From: Pisolithus tinctorius | Taxonomy: Eukaryota > Basidiomycota > Agaricomycetes > Boletales > Pisolithaceae | Assembly (NCBI GenBank): GCA_024663395.1 | Contig: JANFAH010000016.1 | Span: forward strand, 1 to 64,000 | DNA: 64,000 bases | Direction: 5' to 3' | Shown: positions 24,268-36,011 of the stretch, in pieces | Position numbering within the stretch: position 1 is the first letter of the stretch | How the letters are laid out: each line of letters begins with the position of its first letter | Made by a program: the position numbers and the translations under genes | Notes under the pieces: generated by a model | What the model was told of the DNA's origin: nothing | The model's database searches: none | The model's input: only the letters and a program-made list of their open reading frames with translations

Positions 24268-26626
24268 ATGAAAGCTCTCATAGTCCCGCTCGTAGTTGCT
24301 CTCGCCACCCTGGCGAAGTCGAGCTTCCCTCACCTTGCTCGTTTGGCCTCGAATACAGATACTAATGCTCGTGTCGAAGGGCTATACGACCTCGTTAAAA
24401 GACCCATTCCGCAACACGCTGGTGCATTTAGATTCGCTCTAGCACCTGGGAATCCCACTGCTATTGACACCTTCACCTTGAGAGACGCTACCTTACAGGA
24501 TGATAACTGTAGCGCGCAGATCGACATCGAATGCAACTCGATAAGTGCGTGTGCTCGAGGACTTTACACGTGCATTTCCCTGTACAATGTTCTTTCCGGG
24601 AGCCCTGATCTTGGAGGTGTAGGTATGTCACTGAGTTTGGAGGAGTGGACATCTGGTGGACCGGTTCCCGACTTGACCAGATCACAAGCCCCCTACCACC
24701 GGTCGGGACGCCAGTCACGCGCAGCTCTGTCGTTCGTTACCGCTATTTCTTCAATACGGTGACATTTAGTTACACGACCGCTTTCTATACCTTCGAAGAC
24801 TGGGAACTACTTCCTGACTGGATGGCCTTACGCGGTGTCAATTTACCTCTTGCCTGGGTTGGCTACGAGTACATCCTTGTGGAGGTCTTCTAAGAGGCTG
24901 GACTTTCGGAGGCTGATATTGCGGACTTCCTCTCTGGGCCTGCCTTTCAAGCATGGAACCGGTTTGGCAACATACAAAGTAGCTGGACAGTGGGAGAGCT
25001 GCCGAGACAATGGATAGACGACCAATTTGCACTGCAGAAGAAGTTGGTTTCGCGAACGGTGGAACTTGGGATGACCCCGGTCATGCCCTCGTTTACTGGT
25101 TTTGTTCCTCGCACTTTCACAACGTTATATCCCAATGCATCCGTAGTCGTCGGCGGCCAGTGGAGTGGTTTCCCACCTCCGTATACCAACGATTCGTTTT
25201 TAGAACCGTTCGACCCTCTATTTGCTGCACTACAAAAGTCGTTTATCGACAAGCAAACGGCAGCATACGGAAACCTTTCTCACATCTACACATTGGACCA
25301 ATACAACGAGAATAACCCCTATAGCGGTGACCTATCGTACCTGGCGAATATTACGTCTGCGACTTTTGCGAGCTTGAAGGCTGCCGACCCACAGGCAGTC
25401 TGGCTCATGCAAGGCTGGTTGTTCTTCAACGCGGAAACATTTTGGACCAACGAACGTGTACAGGCGTATCTCGGGGGTGTTCCTGGGAACGATAGCATGA
25501 TTACCTTGGACCTCTATAGCGAGGCTCAACCGCAGTGGCAACGACTTGACTCATATTTCGGTAAACAGTGGATCTGGTGCCAACTACACGACTTCGGAGG
25601 GAATCAGGGTATGGAGGGCAACTTTGCCAACGTCACCGCTGCTCCCATCGAGGCCCTGTTGTCGCCAGGAAGCACGATGATCGGTATGGGTTTGACACCT
25701 GAGGGGCTCGAAGGTAATGAACTGGTATACGACGTACTGCTTGACCAGGCTTGGTCGTCAAATGCAATCGATAGGGCTACATACGTTTTATCGTGGACCT
25801 CTAGGAGGTATTATACACCAAACCCTCCTTCGGTCGCTGTCGATGCCTGACAACTTCTGAGTTCCACGGTTTATAGCAACACAAATCCATCTTCGCAGGC
25901 GACTGTGAAGAGCATTTCGGAACTGGAGCCCGCACTCGTTGGCCTCGTCAATCGCACTGGACATCATCCGACTCTCATATTCTATAACACCAACACCATG
26001 GTGGTGCCCGCCTTAAAGATGCTCATCGAGGCAGGATATGAGTTGAAGGAACTGAGGTCTGTTCAGAGTATCGTTACGACCTTCTGGATATCACCCGCCA
26101 ATTGCTCACAAACCGCTTTATCGACATCTACCAATCCCTCATAATTGTATACAATTCGTCGACATCAACCGAGGATGATGTCTCCAGAGCAGCGGAGCCT
26201 CTTCAGCAACTGCTCTTCGACCTCGATCGCGTGCTTCTCACGAATTCGCACTTCCTGCTCGCCAAATGGATCGATTCGGCTAAGGTGTGGTCGCGTGGTA
26301 ATGCGACGCCTTCCTCCTACCTAGAGTATAATGCTCGTAATCAAATTACCCTCTGGGGTCCGACGGGACAAATCAACGATTACGCGTCCAGACAATGGGG
26401 GGGACTTGTTAGTGGATACTATGCTCGACGCTGGAAAGCATTTGTGCGATACCTCGTCGAGACGAAGAAAAATGGCATGACGTACAATGCTACCATGGTT
26501 TCAGATATTATGCTTGAGATCGGAGAGCAGTGGGATAAGCAATTATTGGGTTCTGAGCAAGTTAATTTAGGTTCTATGGAAAACGGTTGGGAAGTTGTGC
26601 AACAATTAGTAACAAAATACTGCTAG
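24268..26626 (+). CDS. Alpha-N-acetylglucosaminidase, GH89 (NAGLU-like), with in-frame stop
   Basis: A secreted enzyme cleaving terminal alpha-linked GlcNAc. The signal peptide is MKALIVPLVVALATLAKS (ATG 24268). The (beta/alpha)8 barrel begins near YTFEDWELLPDWMALRGVN. The catalytic acid is the E of DQYNENNPYSG (about 25300), the second catalytic E is in LDLYSEAQPQW (about 25515), and WCQLHDFGGNQGMEGNF (about 25580) is also diagnostic. The C-terminal domain has LWGPTGQINDYASRQWGGLVSGYYARRW (two adjacent pieces near 26350-26440), ending VTKYC. A TAA at 24891-24893 interrupts an otherwise continuous frame inside VEVF-stop-EAGLSEADI; CAA to TAA would explain it. The gene is therefore intact except for one nonsense codon plus intron joins near 24620 and 25860-25900. 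Confidence 0.88.
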
Positions 26627-26724
26627 CTTTCTGAAACGGACGTTCATCGCAGAAACTGGCATAATCTCGTAATAATCTTCGACTGGACTGAAATATCTTG
26701 TACTCAGTCCTCTGAGGACCTATC

Positions 26725-28015
26725 CTAGAGCATCCCAGTTGAACCGACTGCAACATACGGAACTGGGACCTCAACCCAGGAGTCACCTTCCAGACGGATG
26801 GCAGTCCCGTAGATCTCTACGTAGTTAATATTTGGAAAATCAGCCAAAATAAGTGGTAGGGTACTCTGTTGCAAATGATCCGATGAAGGTTGCCACGGGG
26901 GTACGAACCGAATTCCACCGGGATAGCATGGAGCATGAGATTGTACAATCAGCTTCTCCATGCTTTCACTAAAGCCGACACGGAAACAGAGAGGGGGGCT
27001 CTTCTGGAGAAGCGGGAATGAGTTGCACACAGCAATGGGATCTAAATACTCCATACCACGTGGGACTGAAGATAATCCCTGATGTTAGGATCAACAACTA
27101 GCGTGAGGGAACGCAAATTTTGAATAATCTCCGATAAATTGGCTTGAAGATAGTGTTCGAAGTCAGGAAGTCTCATGTGATCGTGGAACGACAGCTTGAG
27201 CTCCGCCATGGATTGTCGTATCTTTCGTAGAGTGGCTCTTAGGACGAATCCATGTGCTGGACTAGAGTATTTTATTTGGCTAAGATGGAGTTGTTCTAGA
27301 ATGTAATCTTGAGGCCAGTCGAGGAGCACGGCGAAGGGGAGGTCTGTCTTCAAGGAACGCAGATGGCCCAAGTTAAATACCTTAGCGGCGACATAGGCGT
27401 GGGTACCGCCTTCGTAAAACTCGATAGACGGTACTCCGAGTTTCATTGGGTGGTTAATATGAATCCCATCTTCTAATCGAACGGTTTCTGTGAACTGGCA
27501 CTTGTCAAAAGCCAACTCCCCCAGCGTCCTCAACGCCATTATTGCACGCCAGTGGTTATCGGTTATGAAGCATCTAGTGAACGTAAGTCGGCGGAGGTTG
27601 GTCATATGCCTGAGGCTGGAAGTGAAACATTCCGCGAATATGTTGACCGCCCACGACCCCTCGGATTCTAATTGCCAATCGCGGAAGTTGCACTCTCTAG
27701 TATACTTGGCGCCCCATAGTGCGAGATCCTCACCAGCAGCCATACGGCTGCACCACGAAATGTTTCGTGAGAAGGGAAGATTATCGTGCCTGTGGTAAAC
27801 AAGGCCGACAAAATCGACGCGTTCGAAGATGCGGGGAAGTGCGATGTGGCAGAAGAGTTTGCAGGAGCCAGAAACCCTAGTAAGAGTCTTCGTTTGTTCT
27901 GCAGAGAGCTTCTTGCCAGACGGCGCAAGGTACTCGAAAATTTCTAGGTAAATTTCGGTTGGGATTGTTGGAAGATTGCGGTCACCAACACGGCGTTCCG
28001 GAACTGAATGACCAT
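26725..28015 (-). CDS. F-box/LRR-like protein
   Basis: The N-terminal F-box-like motif is LPTIPTEIYLEIFEYLAPSG (about 27970), followed by CKLFCHIALPRIFERVDF. Leucine-rich stretches follow (RHMTNLRRLTFTRCFI, LRTLGELAFDKC, LGHLRSLKTDLPF, IIQNLRSLTLVVDPN). The first long frame stops at 27042 and a second (26725-27054) continues the same style, probably after an intron or frame break. Such proteins are expanded in Agaricomycetes and recruit substrates to SCF ubiquitin ligases. The start is uncertain because the nearest ATG (28013-28015) is one base out of frame. It converges with the GH89 gene. A decayed paralogue lies at 31878-33040 on the opposite strand. Confidence 0.72.
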
Positions 28016-28249
28016 GTCAGGAACCTTTCACAGACTACTGGAATATCAACTCACCCGTCCATCGGAACATATTATAAAACTGAACGTCGGGGTGTCACAG
28101 TAGAGAGGGAACGATTGTGTCCGTCAAGTCAAGTTGGTCCGGCTGTGTCGTGTCGCTTTACATACTCCGCCCGTGTTTGGAGGGGTCACCATGCGGGCAC
28201 TGCGGGTAAGGGCCCAATGTCATCCCTTCCAAACCAAGCCTAAAACTTG

Positions 28250-28348
28250 CCAAGGGCGTAGTCTCGTTCCCAGCCATTCTGGGGATTTAAACACCGCACG
28301 GAAGCTCCCGTAAATCCCCAGAATGGCTGGGAGACTACCAAGGGCGTA
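28250..28348. mobile_element. MITE-like foldback element with target duplication
   Basis: The core at 28259-28337 is an inverted repeat: TAGTCTC, then CCAGCCATTCTGGGGATTTA on both arms, with a 3-4 nt bulge in the left arm and a short GC-rich loop. It is flanked by the direct repeat CCAAGGGCGTA (28250-28260 and 28338-28348), of which 9 bp (CCAAGGGCG) can be a target-site duplication. No coding capacity. Confidence 0.8.
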
Positions 28349-28650
28349 AAATTGTCACAGTGACGACTCATTCGAGCACACTCAGAGAATTCTCTCACGA
28401 CTTCACGTTCCATGCATAAAAATAAGAACATGCCAGCCTAGTGCCACCCATTTTGGTGCCTTGTTTTTGCAATTTTTGTGTAAGCTTTCTGAACGTGGGG
28501 TGATTGCTCATATGATCGCTACAATTTTTCGTTGGTGGCGAGTTTTAGATTTGGTGTGGAAGGAATGCCACCGGATCTTTGCCTGCAACGAGGGTGAATC
28601 GTAGTTCCGGACCTCTTTCTTTATGTCCGGCCATGCCATACTCCCGGGCC

Positions 28651-28910
28651 GTGTCGACAAAGCAAGTCGATTAGTGACAGTTGCCCGCAACTTGCAGGTA
28701 CATGGTGTATGATCGCCACACCTACAGGATATTTGCAGGCCTGGACTTGATAGCGTCCAGGAATGCACATCCGCCTGCATCGCCGAAAAAGAATTGTGAA
28801 GGACAGAGCTCCAGATCGGTTTTCGGTGGACGTAACAGGCTCTGGAGCCAATCTGGAGCTCTGCCCTATCTGCATCTCAGTGTCGACCGAGCAAATCAGT
28901 TAGTGACAGT
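28651..28910 (+). repeat. Imperfect direct repeat pair
   Basis: GTGTCGAC...TTAGTGACAGT occurs at 28651-28681 and again at 28880-28910, with about 25 of 31 positions matching. It suggests an old local duplication. Confidence 0.6.
28801..28866. repeat. Inverted repeat (19-bp arms)
   Basis: GGACAGAGCTCCAGATCGG at 28801-28819 pairs with CCAATCTGGAGCTCTGCCC at 28848-28866 with two mismatches and a 28-nt loop. Confidence 0.7.
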
Positions 28911-29508
28911 AGTTCGTAAGACTATATGTACAGATTGCCATCATGCGTCACACTCCAACCCTCTCGGTGAGCTGTCCCAGGCTATCGCGATCTAATATAC
29001 GGGAGCGGATGGTCAGACACCGAACATGTTGAAGGGATTGCATGATAGGGAATCCAAATGAGTCTTTGGTGTGTCCGACCTCCCCGCAGCTGATTTAGGT
29101 TCTGAAATCTGAAGCAAGTCGTCGTTAAGGTTGAGTTCAAGGCGCTCTGGCAACGATGGCTATGTTATGCGAAGAATTCGTGCGCATCGGAGTACGTAGT
29201 GTGCCATGAGTGGTACTGACAAGAAGCTAGTCCTCATCCCATTCTTTGCTATCCATCGAATCACGGGAATGAATGCTATATACATAGCCTTCAGACACGT
29301 CTGAGCCCCACGAATGGGAGCTGCAGAGGTTCACTGGTTATACCTGCCGATATCTCTTCTGACCCCGCGATACTGGGCAGTCAACTAATCAATTCCAAGG
29401 CACTCATGACTAGTTGCAGCATATACCGTACACATCGTATCTGAGCTTAGTTTTACAAGCCAAGGGCGATAAATTATTCCCAACAAGCACCAAGCACCTA
29501 TCACGAAT

Positions 29509-31049
29509 CTACAACTTGATGACGACCCTGCCGGCCACGTTACCTTGCTGAAGGTCTGTGAGGATGCTGAACAGGACGTAAGTATCAAGAACGAATTGGG
29601 GAAGGGACATCGCATACCTGTCGAGATCTTCTAGGGGTCTGACAGAGTATTGACACTTCACCTTTCCTTGCACGGCGTAGTCAATGGCTTCGATGGTATC
29701 TTGCGGGGATCTGCCGTAACATAAGAGTTGTAGGATTAGTGACGTGGAATCCAGCAAGACCTCTGCATCTTACCCTAAGGCAGACCAAAAATCCTAAGTT
29801 GCTGTAGACGTGTCAGTCCTGGGTCACTACCACACAACAAGCTGTGTACCTTGCCAACGAGTACCCCAAACGGGATATCGAAGGTGGCAGGCGGTACCCC
29901 GACGCCCACGAGGGTACCACCTGGCCGGAGGTAGAAGGGGGGCTTGTGTGAAGGATACTGCCTGATAAAATATTCAAAAAAGGACGATCGACAACGGAGC
30001 AGACATACGGATGCAGCGGTTATTAACGCCGCGTGAGGCCCCTCCCCATCAGCTGCAGCTATAACATCATCCACAAGGTTGGAACCACTCTCCCTAAAGT
30101 CAAACCATTTCTCAGCACCAAGGGAAAGGCATAAGTCTCGCTTCTCTTCTCCACTATCTGCCTACAGGTCAGGGCCCTCGGGTAGAAAAGTGGATGGTAA
30201 ATCCACTGACCAATAGCAATCACGCGGAAGCCCATATGCTTTGCATATTGAACAGCTGAATGATATTAACATCACTTCAAGATTCAAGAATCGGATAGGC
30301 ATGCCTAAATGTCCCAATCCTCCCCCGGCCCCGGGTATAGCAATCCAGTCGCCCGGTCGATGATCGATGAGTTTCAGACCTCTGTAGACTGTAACACCCT
30401 AATCTCGTTCACACGACTGTGAAAAGCATGTGATAACAAAGGCTAGGGACTTACTGCACACAAGAAGGGCGTCACAGCTGCGCTATCGACGGAATCGGGA
30501 ATCGGGGTAACATAGTCCGCCCACGCGATCTTGAGTAAGAGGGTTTCACGCCACGCTGAGATACATCAAAGGGCGCAGCATCACTTACAGCATATTCGGC
30601 GAATGAACCGTCTACGGTAAACCCGTGCATGGAAGCGGAGGTACATCCTAATATGGCGGCGTAAAGTCTTATGAAGTACTCGGTGAACTAATCGACTTAC
30701 GGACTTCAAAACCCCTACAACAATACTCGCACCTCAAACATGCCCGCGCCAAGAATTTCAAACCAACCCTATCGCCAACGTTGACGGGACTACTAGTAGT
30801 TCCGTCGCCAATGGCAACGACCCTGCCGACACCCTCGTGGCCGCCGATCCGGGGTAGAGTGGGCTTCAATGAGAAATCGCCATCGCGTGCGTGGACGTCT
30901 GTATGACAGACACCTGCGTATTCAATTTTGACAAGACATTCATTGGGAGAGAGGGTGGCAGGATCCGGGACTGGGTAATCGGTGAGGATCTTCGCTGGCT
31001 CTCCGAATCTTTGGAACTGAGCAACACGTTGAGTGCTTGGGAGAGACAT
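29509..31049 (-). CDS. Zinc-dependent alcohol dehydrogenase (MDR family)
   Basis: Oxidises or reduces alcohols/aldehydes with NAD(P)H. M at 31047-31049 starts [20 protein letters not shown]. The catalytic zinc region is [15 protein letters not shown], followed by [13 protein letters not shown] and the start of the structural-zinc loop CLRCEYC. Later exons show [37 protein letters not shown] (Rossmann dinucleotide motif), [20 protein letters not shown] and the end [11 protein letters not shown]. Many introns of 50-70 bp. It is a fungal AdhP-like enzyme of about 350 residues. The last cysteine of the structural-zinc set should lie after an intron near 30700. A run of small joins around 29600-29800 is not fully resolved. 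Confidence 0.87.
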
Positions 31050-31877
31050 GTGCAAGGGGGTGTAAGTGCAACAGACACGGGAGGCGCTCAAACAGCAATG
31101 GAAATGAGATAGATCACCGACTGACTCATCTTGCTTCCGCAGATCGAGCAACGAGGCCTCCGGAACTACAGTTTACCCATACGGCACTGCTTCGGAGATC
31201 AAAGTATACACCACTACTACGAATAGCCATGCATGGGCCTCTCCAAATCGATCACTCCACAAGCTGAGTATCGTCTTACACTCGTAGGGTCAGGAGAGGA
31301 ACTTGAGACCATTGGCAGGCAAAATTGGTAAATCTTCACAGCCCCCGTTTGCGCAACCCAGATGTGTCCCGAGGGCAGTTTTCGTTGCCGTGATTTAAGA
31401 GGTGTAGTGTCCCGGACTTTCTCTATAATCTGCTGGCACGAGCTCCTCGGATAACATGACCATCGTTGCTGTGCGTGCATCGACACCTGGCGTGACCGAG
31501 TGTGGGAGTGGCGATCATACATTCCTGGATGTCATCAAGTCCAAGCGTGGACTTCAATAGGGCTACGATGGCAGGCTGACCTCACCATTAGTAGGTTCAT
31601 AATTACTTGAATGAAAAAGTTCTGCGTGTTTCCTGTGGAAGACATCTGACGCTGTGTCGGTGACCACAGCCTTCCATCAGGAAAGTTACATCTAGTCTGC
31701 TTTGTCTGATACAGTCTGCTGCAGACAATTCAGACAATCCAGACAATCCAGATGTCTGACACTAGATAACTGAATGGTGTGCCAAGAGCTCAAATGAATT
31801 GAATTAAAGTTTGTCAGACTAAATCAGATGGATCAGACAAGCAGACTACTTGTAACTTTGCTGATGTCTGGCTATCC
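31050..31877. other. Transition from gene space to transposon island
   Basis: No gene is supported. CG dinucleotides are common until about 31,660 and then become very rare. A 9-bp tandem repeat lies at 31722-31748. Confidence 0.5.
31722..31748 (+). repeat. Short tandem repeat, three 9-bp units
   Basis: CAGACAATT, CAGACAATC, CAGACAATC follow head to tail, with more CAGAC/GTCTG strings around them. Confidence 0.75.
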
Positions 31878-33040
31878 CAGCTGAAAATTTATTTAGAAAT
31901 TCTTGAGCACCTTGTGCCCACTGGTGAGAAGCTTTCTCCAAAGAAGATGATGTTTGACAGTGTTTCTGGTGGGTGCATGTCATGACCATGTCTAGACCAC
32001 CCTAGACTGGCTCTACCCTGGTCTTGACTGGTCACACCCATCCCTTGCCTTGGTCCTGGCCTTTACCCTTAGACCCAAAAATGTGTTGGTTCATGAGGCA
32101 CTGCAAGGCAGTGCCAAATCGAGTTGTTTGCTCAGTTGGTACTGGACTGGTGTAATACCCAGCCCAGCCACTAGTCCTGTCCCAGTTCCCAGTAATCCTT
32201 TGTTCATATTTTGCTTGATAATATTCTTTGTAACAACTTACTTACCAACCCATTTACCAATCATTGCTGTACTGGTGCAAACCAGTCTCTGGTGCTATGT
32301 TACACTTACTTTACCTTTCATATTTAAGCTGTAGGAAAATCTGTTTAGCCTCAGTCTGAAATCAATCTAGTCTCATAAAACCTGGTCTCCTCTATTCTCT
32401 GCCTTCTGCCTCTTGACCAGACTACAGCCCATGCAAGGGAATAGCACTGCACCTTCAGTCACTAAGTCCAATAGTCCAAAACAATCCAGTATCTTGTATT
32501 ACCCTCTGACCCCAACTGGACTCTGGACTGGCTTTGGACTGGTGATGAACCAGACTTAACAGTGCAAGCTCTTCTGCCACATTGGGCTCATCCACATTTA
32601 CAAACCATCAGGAAGCAAAAAAATGGTTTAAACCTGTCACTGATTGGTTGTGACTGCAATTCTGTCATTCCCTATCTCTCTAATGATGCAAATCAATATT
32701 GTTGCTGAGGTGTTTGACTTGGGTCATCTGTGTTCCCTGAAAACAGACATGGAATTTGCCCAAACTCCTCAGCTGGCCTCAGGAGTATGTTCTAGAGCAA
32801 CCCCATGTTGACAGAATAGATCACTCTAGTTGAGGTCATCAAGCCACCCTAAGCCCATTTTGCAGTGGGCAGGTGTGTGGTGGAACTCGAGCTGTCTTTC
32901 TTGGAATGTATTTCTCTTCCTGAGTTTGTAAGCCACTTCCAGGATGGTTTACTGGAGAACATTCAAAATTTGTGTTCACTCACATCAGTTGCCAATTCTA
33001 TGACTAGAGATTTTGCTGGACCCTGTGAGCTATGCAGTCT
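31878..33040 (+). pseudogene. Decayed F-box paralogue split by a solo LTR
   Basis: The peptide at 31881-31975 (KIYLEILEHLVPTGEKLSP, then SVSGGC) aligns with EIYLEIFEYLAPSGKKLS...RVSGSC of the F-box gene at 26725-28015. It resumes after the LTR as KLFCHIGL, then VFDLGHLCSLKTDMEFA (about 32710), and ELELSFLECISLPEFV, LENIQNLCSLTSV (about 32880-32990), matching successive parts of the intact gene. Frames are broken, CG is nearly absent, and orientation is opposite to the parent. This is an inverted, methylation-decayed duplicate about 4 kb from its source gene. Confidence 0.85.
31978..32561 (+). mobile_element. Solo LTR, family 3 (584 bp)
   Basis: Begins TGTCATGACCATGTC and ends CCAGACTTAACA. 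It is flanked by an exact 5-bp duplication GTGCA (31973-31977 and 32562-32566). Removing it rejoins the F-box pseudogene codons for GGC/KLFCH. Confidence 0.9.
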
Positions 33041-33237
33041 AATCTTATTCCTGCATATAACTGATCTCCCAGCATGCATGCCCAGATGACTTCCCTCATT
33101 TGTTGTTATGTTGGTTTCAGTGAAACTAGAGAGGTTGGTTGTATGATAGCAGTGTAGACATTTTTTCAGTTTGGTTGTGAAGAAACAGTCAGGATTGTCT
33201 TGCACTCCCACAGTTGCCCTAATCCAATGATGTGTAG

Positions 33238-33355
33238 AGGGAGGAGGAAGAGGCTTGGTGGAAGAAGGCTGTGGAGGAGGAGGCTGAGAGACAGCAGAGA
33301 AGGGTGGAGGAGGAGAGGGCTCAGGCCAGGCAGAGAGAAGCCACCCAAAGGTATG
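33238..33355 (+). pseudogene. Fragment of the retroelement accessory ORF (coiled-coil part)
   Basis: The Glu/Arg-rich peptide (EEAW, KKAVEEEAERQQRRVEEE, RAQARQREA) resembles the charged coiled-coil part of the accessory ORF at 57373-57540. It ends at a possible donor after ATQR. It is CpG-poor. Confidence 0.55.
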
Positions 33356-33871
33356 TAGTGCTATGGGGAGCAGGTATCTGCTACCTAGTATGAGGGTGTG
33401 GGCTCCAGCCTAGGGGTAGGCAATCTGAGGGGGTGAGTGACAAAAACTAAGTAGGAAGTAACTCAGCCATGGCCTGAGTATGGGCAAGACAACTGAGGTT
33501 TTGTAAGTAAGAGAGGTGAAGTATATATATACAAAAACAAGCTTGTAAGAATAAGGGACAAGGGGTAAGAAAAGATACTAGCAGTGATACATAACCTGTC
33601 AAAACAGAAGTGTGGGAAAAAGGGCCAGTTCATCTAAGGTTCATCTGTGGTTCATCTGCTGTTCATCTGCCAGTCACTAATGTAACCTTGTCACTTCTTG
33701 ACAGTGAGTTTGACCCAAGGGGAGTTGATCTAGCTGCAGGAGAGTGGTAGGGAGTGGACTTGACCAAGTTGAGGTTGAGCAAGTTGATTGACTTGTAAAT
33801 GAAAAGAGTGACAGTTTGATGAGTAGAGGAGTGTCAAGCTGGCCTAGAAATTGGCACAATTATGCCTGCTA

Positions 33872-34378
33872 CTCAGTGCCAGGCAGGGGATAGGGAAGGG
33901 GTCATGTCAATGTTGTTATTTCCACTCTCTTTCTCTTTTAAAATCATTATTTTTCCTGTTGATGATGACAGGTATATGAGTAGCTACATGCAGAGTATGT
34001 AACTATGAAGTAAGTGACATCAAAACTTAAAGGAGTGACAAGAAATAATGGGAATTAGTTGAGATCAATGTAATGATGGCCATGAGGCCAGTCTAGCATC
34101 AGCAATCAAAGGAAAGACTGATGTAAAAGGAGCAAAAGCGATCCAAAGGGAAGCAAACAAGTAGAGGATAAGATTGACAGAAAGGTGCTTACATAACTGG
34201 TAGAGCAGACCCAAAGAGTGCAAGGGAGTGAGTACAGGTGACCAGGGACCTGTCACAAGAGTTGGACCTTTGTTGCAATTACTAAGGGGAGCATTGAGAG
34301 GTGATGCAATGATAGAGGAAGTTAGTCAACAGAAATGGATGAACTATTGGGTGACCTAGAGCATAGAGGGCATCAAAG
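33872..34378 (+). repeat. Dispersed repeat, unit 1
   Basis: About 510 bp (ACTCAGTGCCAGG to GGGCATCAAAG) repeated in direct orientation at 34829-35353 and in inverted orientation at 58131-58655. Similarity of unit 1 to the 58 kb copy continues outward through 33360-33412. Confidence 0.8.
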
Positions 34379-34598
34379 TTGCTCTAGAGGGATCACATTT
34401 GTGTCAACTTTGTTGCAATGCCTATAGATGCTTAGTAGGCTTTCACCAGTGCAACTATACCCATATTCCTAGTGTAGGGAGATTGCTCTCCCCACAGCAC
34501 AGTACTACAAGCCAAGTGGAGCTGACCCTTGGCTTTATTATTTACAGGGTGTGCAGTGCAGTGTATGACATTTCAACCACCCAGTCCATGGAACCTTT

Positions 34599-34850
34599 AT
34601 GGTGGTGACCATGACCAGGAGAGCACCATGCAAGTGGTGGCATGGCCAGTGTGAGGCTGGGTTGGGTAAGGCAAGGGTGTGTGTGCCCTGCCAATACAAA
34701 AAGAAGGTGTGTAGTTGGGTGCAGGAGCAGTCAGTGGCAGGGCCCCTTGTGGAAGAGGGTGGGTATAGGGAGCTCCCAAGGGGAGAAGAAGAAACAGCCA
34801 TGAGGGAAAGGGAAGGAGAAGGTGGCTACTCAGTGCTAGGCAAGGGATAA
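34599..34850 (+). pseudogene. Accessory-ORF fragment with C-x2-C zinc-cluster-like motif
   Basis: The peptide has APCKWWHGQC followed by ARVCVPCQYKKKVCSW, a C-x2-C-x5-C pattern close to the ACMHCNLSKGKCWWPG part of the accessory ORF at 57616-57700. It is CpG-depleted and not linked to a complete frame. Confidence 0.55.
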
Positions 34851-35353
34851 GGATGGAGTTGTGTCAATGTCATTACTTTCTCTCTCTTTCTCTTTCTCTG
34901 ACTTGGGGGCTTTCAAATTGTTATTTTTCCTGTTGATGATGACAGGTGTATGAGTAGCTACATGTGAAGTATGTAACTATGAAGTAAGCAACATCAAATG
35001 GTCAAAGAGTGACAAGAAATGAAGGGAATTAATTGAGATCAACATAATGATAGCCATGAGGCCAGTGTAGTGTCAGCAATCAAAGGAAAGACTAATGTAA
35101 AGGGAGCAGAAGTCATCTGAAGGGAAGTGAACAAGTAGAGATGAAGATCAACAGAAAAGTGCTTACATAACTGGTAGAGTGGACCTGAAGAACACAAGTG
35201 AGCAAGTACAGGGTGACCAGGGACCTGCCACAAGTGTCAGTCCTTCATTGCAATGGCTAGGGGGAGTTTCAAGAGGTGATGCAGCAACAGGGGAAATGAG
35301 TTGACAACAAAGGATGGACTATTGGGTGACCTAGAGCATGGAGGGCATCAAAG
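34829..35353 (+). repeat. Dispersed repeat, unit 2
   Basis: A direct diverged copy of 33872-34378, about 960 bp downstream. Shared anchors include GTTGATGATGACAGGT and TGCTTACATAACTGGTAGAG. Confidence 0.8.
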
Positions 35354-35612
35354 CCTCAAATGTATGATGTAGACAAAAGGTAGCTACTGCATGGGAGAAA
35401 ATCCCCATGAGACAAGAACATCAGCTCATTGACCCACCTTTTCACCTGACTGGACTGAGCTCTGAGATTACTGCACCTGCTTGCTATTGCACCTGTACCT
35501 GGTGGTTCCCATGTCAAACCTCCATGTTTGCATCATTGTTAAGAGGTTATGGAGCCCTGTCAGCTCATAACTTGTCACCAAGCCACCAATATAGAGCCAA
35601 GAAGATCCACCT

Positions 35613-35700
35613 GTGTCATGACCATGCATCCAAACTCTGCACCCTACTCTGCCAGTCATTTGCTCACTCTGCACCAACTCTGCCCACTGTAAGTCAAAGT
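35613..35700 (+). mobile_element. LTR family 2 fragment
   Basis: TGTCATGACCATGCATCC followed by CTCTGCACCCTACTCTGCC resembles the first 90 bp of the LTR at 40104. Confidence 0.55.
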
Positions 35701-36011
35701 GTGGTTCAGTGGTGCAAACCAACCAAAACCAACACAAAAGACAAAGAAAGTGAGTGGTGGTGCACCTATGCAGTACCTAGATGGTTGAAGGTCTTATTTG
35801 GGCAGGTTTTTGTGAGTTACAACACTCAAAGATGAATGCTGAGGGTTGGGAGTGCTCCTGACAAAGAGGGAGCAAGAATGTGAGAGGGAGCAATGGGGTA
35901 GACTGCTGTCAGCCTACAGAAGGATGGATGACAACTTAATTCAATGTCCTAAGCTATTCTGAGCTCAGGGAGGACTTGGAGTGAAGTATATATTGATGAT
36001 GGGTGATGATA

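Larger units (their letters stand above)
28016..29508. other. Intergenic with foldback and repeat structures
   Basis: There is no supported gene. It holds a 79-bp MITE-like foldback (28259-28337), an imperfect direct repeat pair and a long inverted repeat, listed separately. Confidence 0.5.

Noticed and set aside
31722..31748. CRISPR-like repeat array
   Set aside because: Only three contiguous 9-bp units without spacers in a eukaryotic sequence; a simple tandem repeat.
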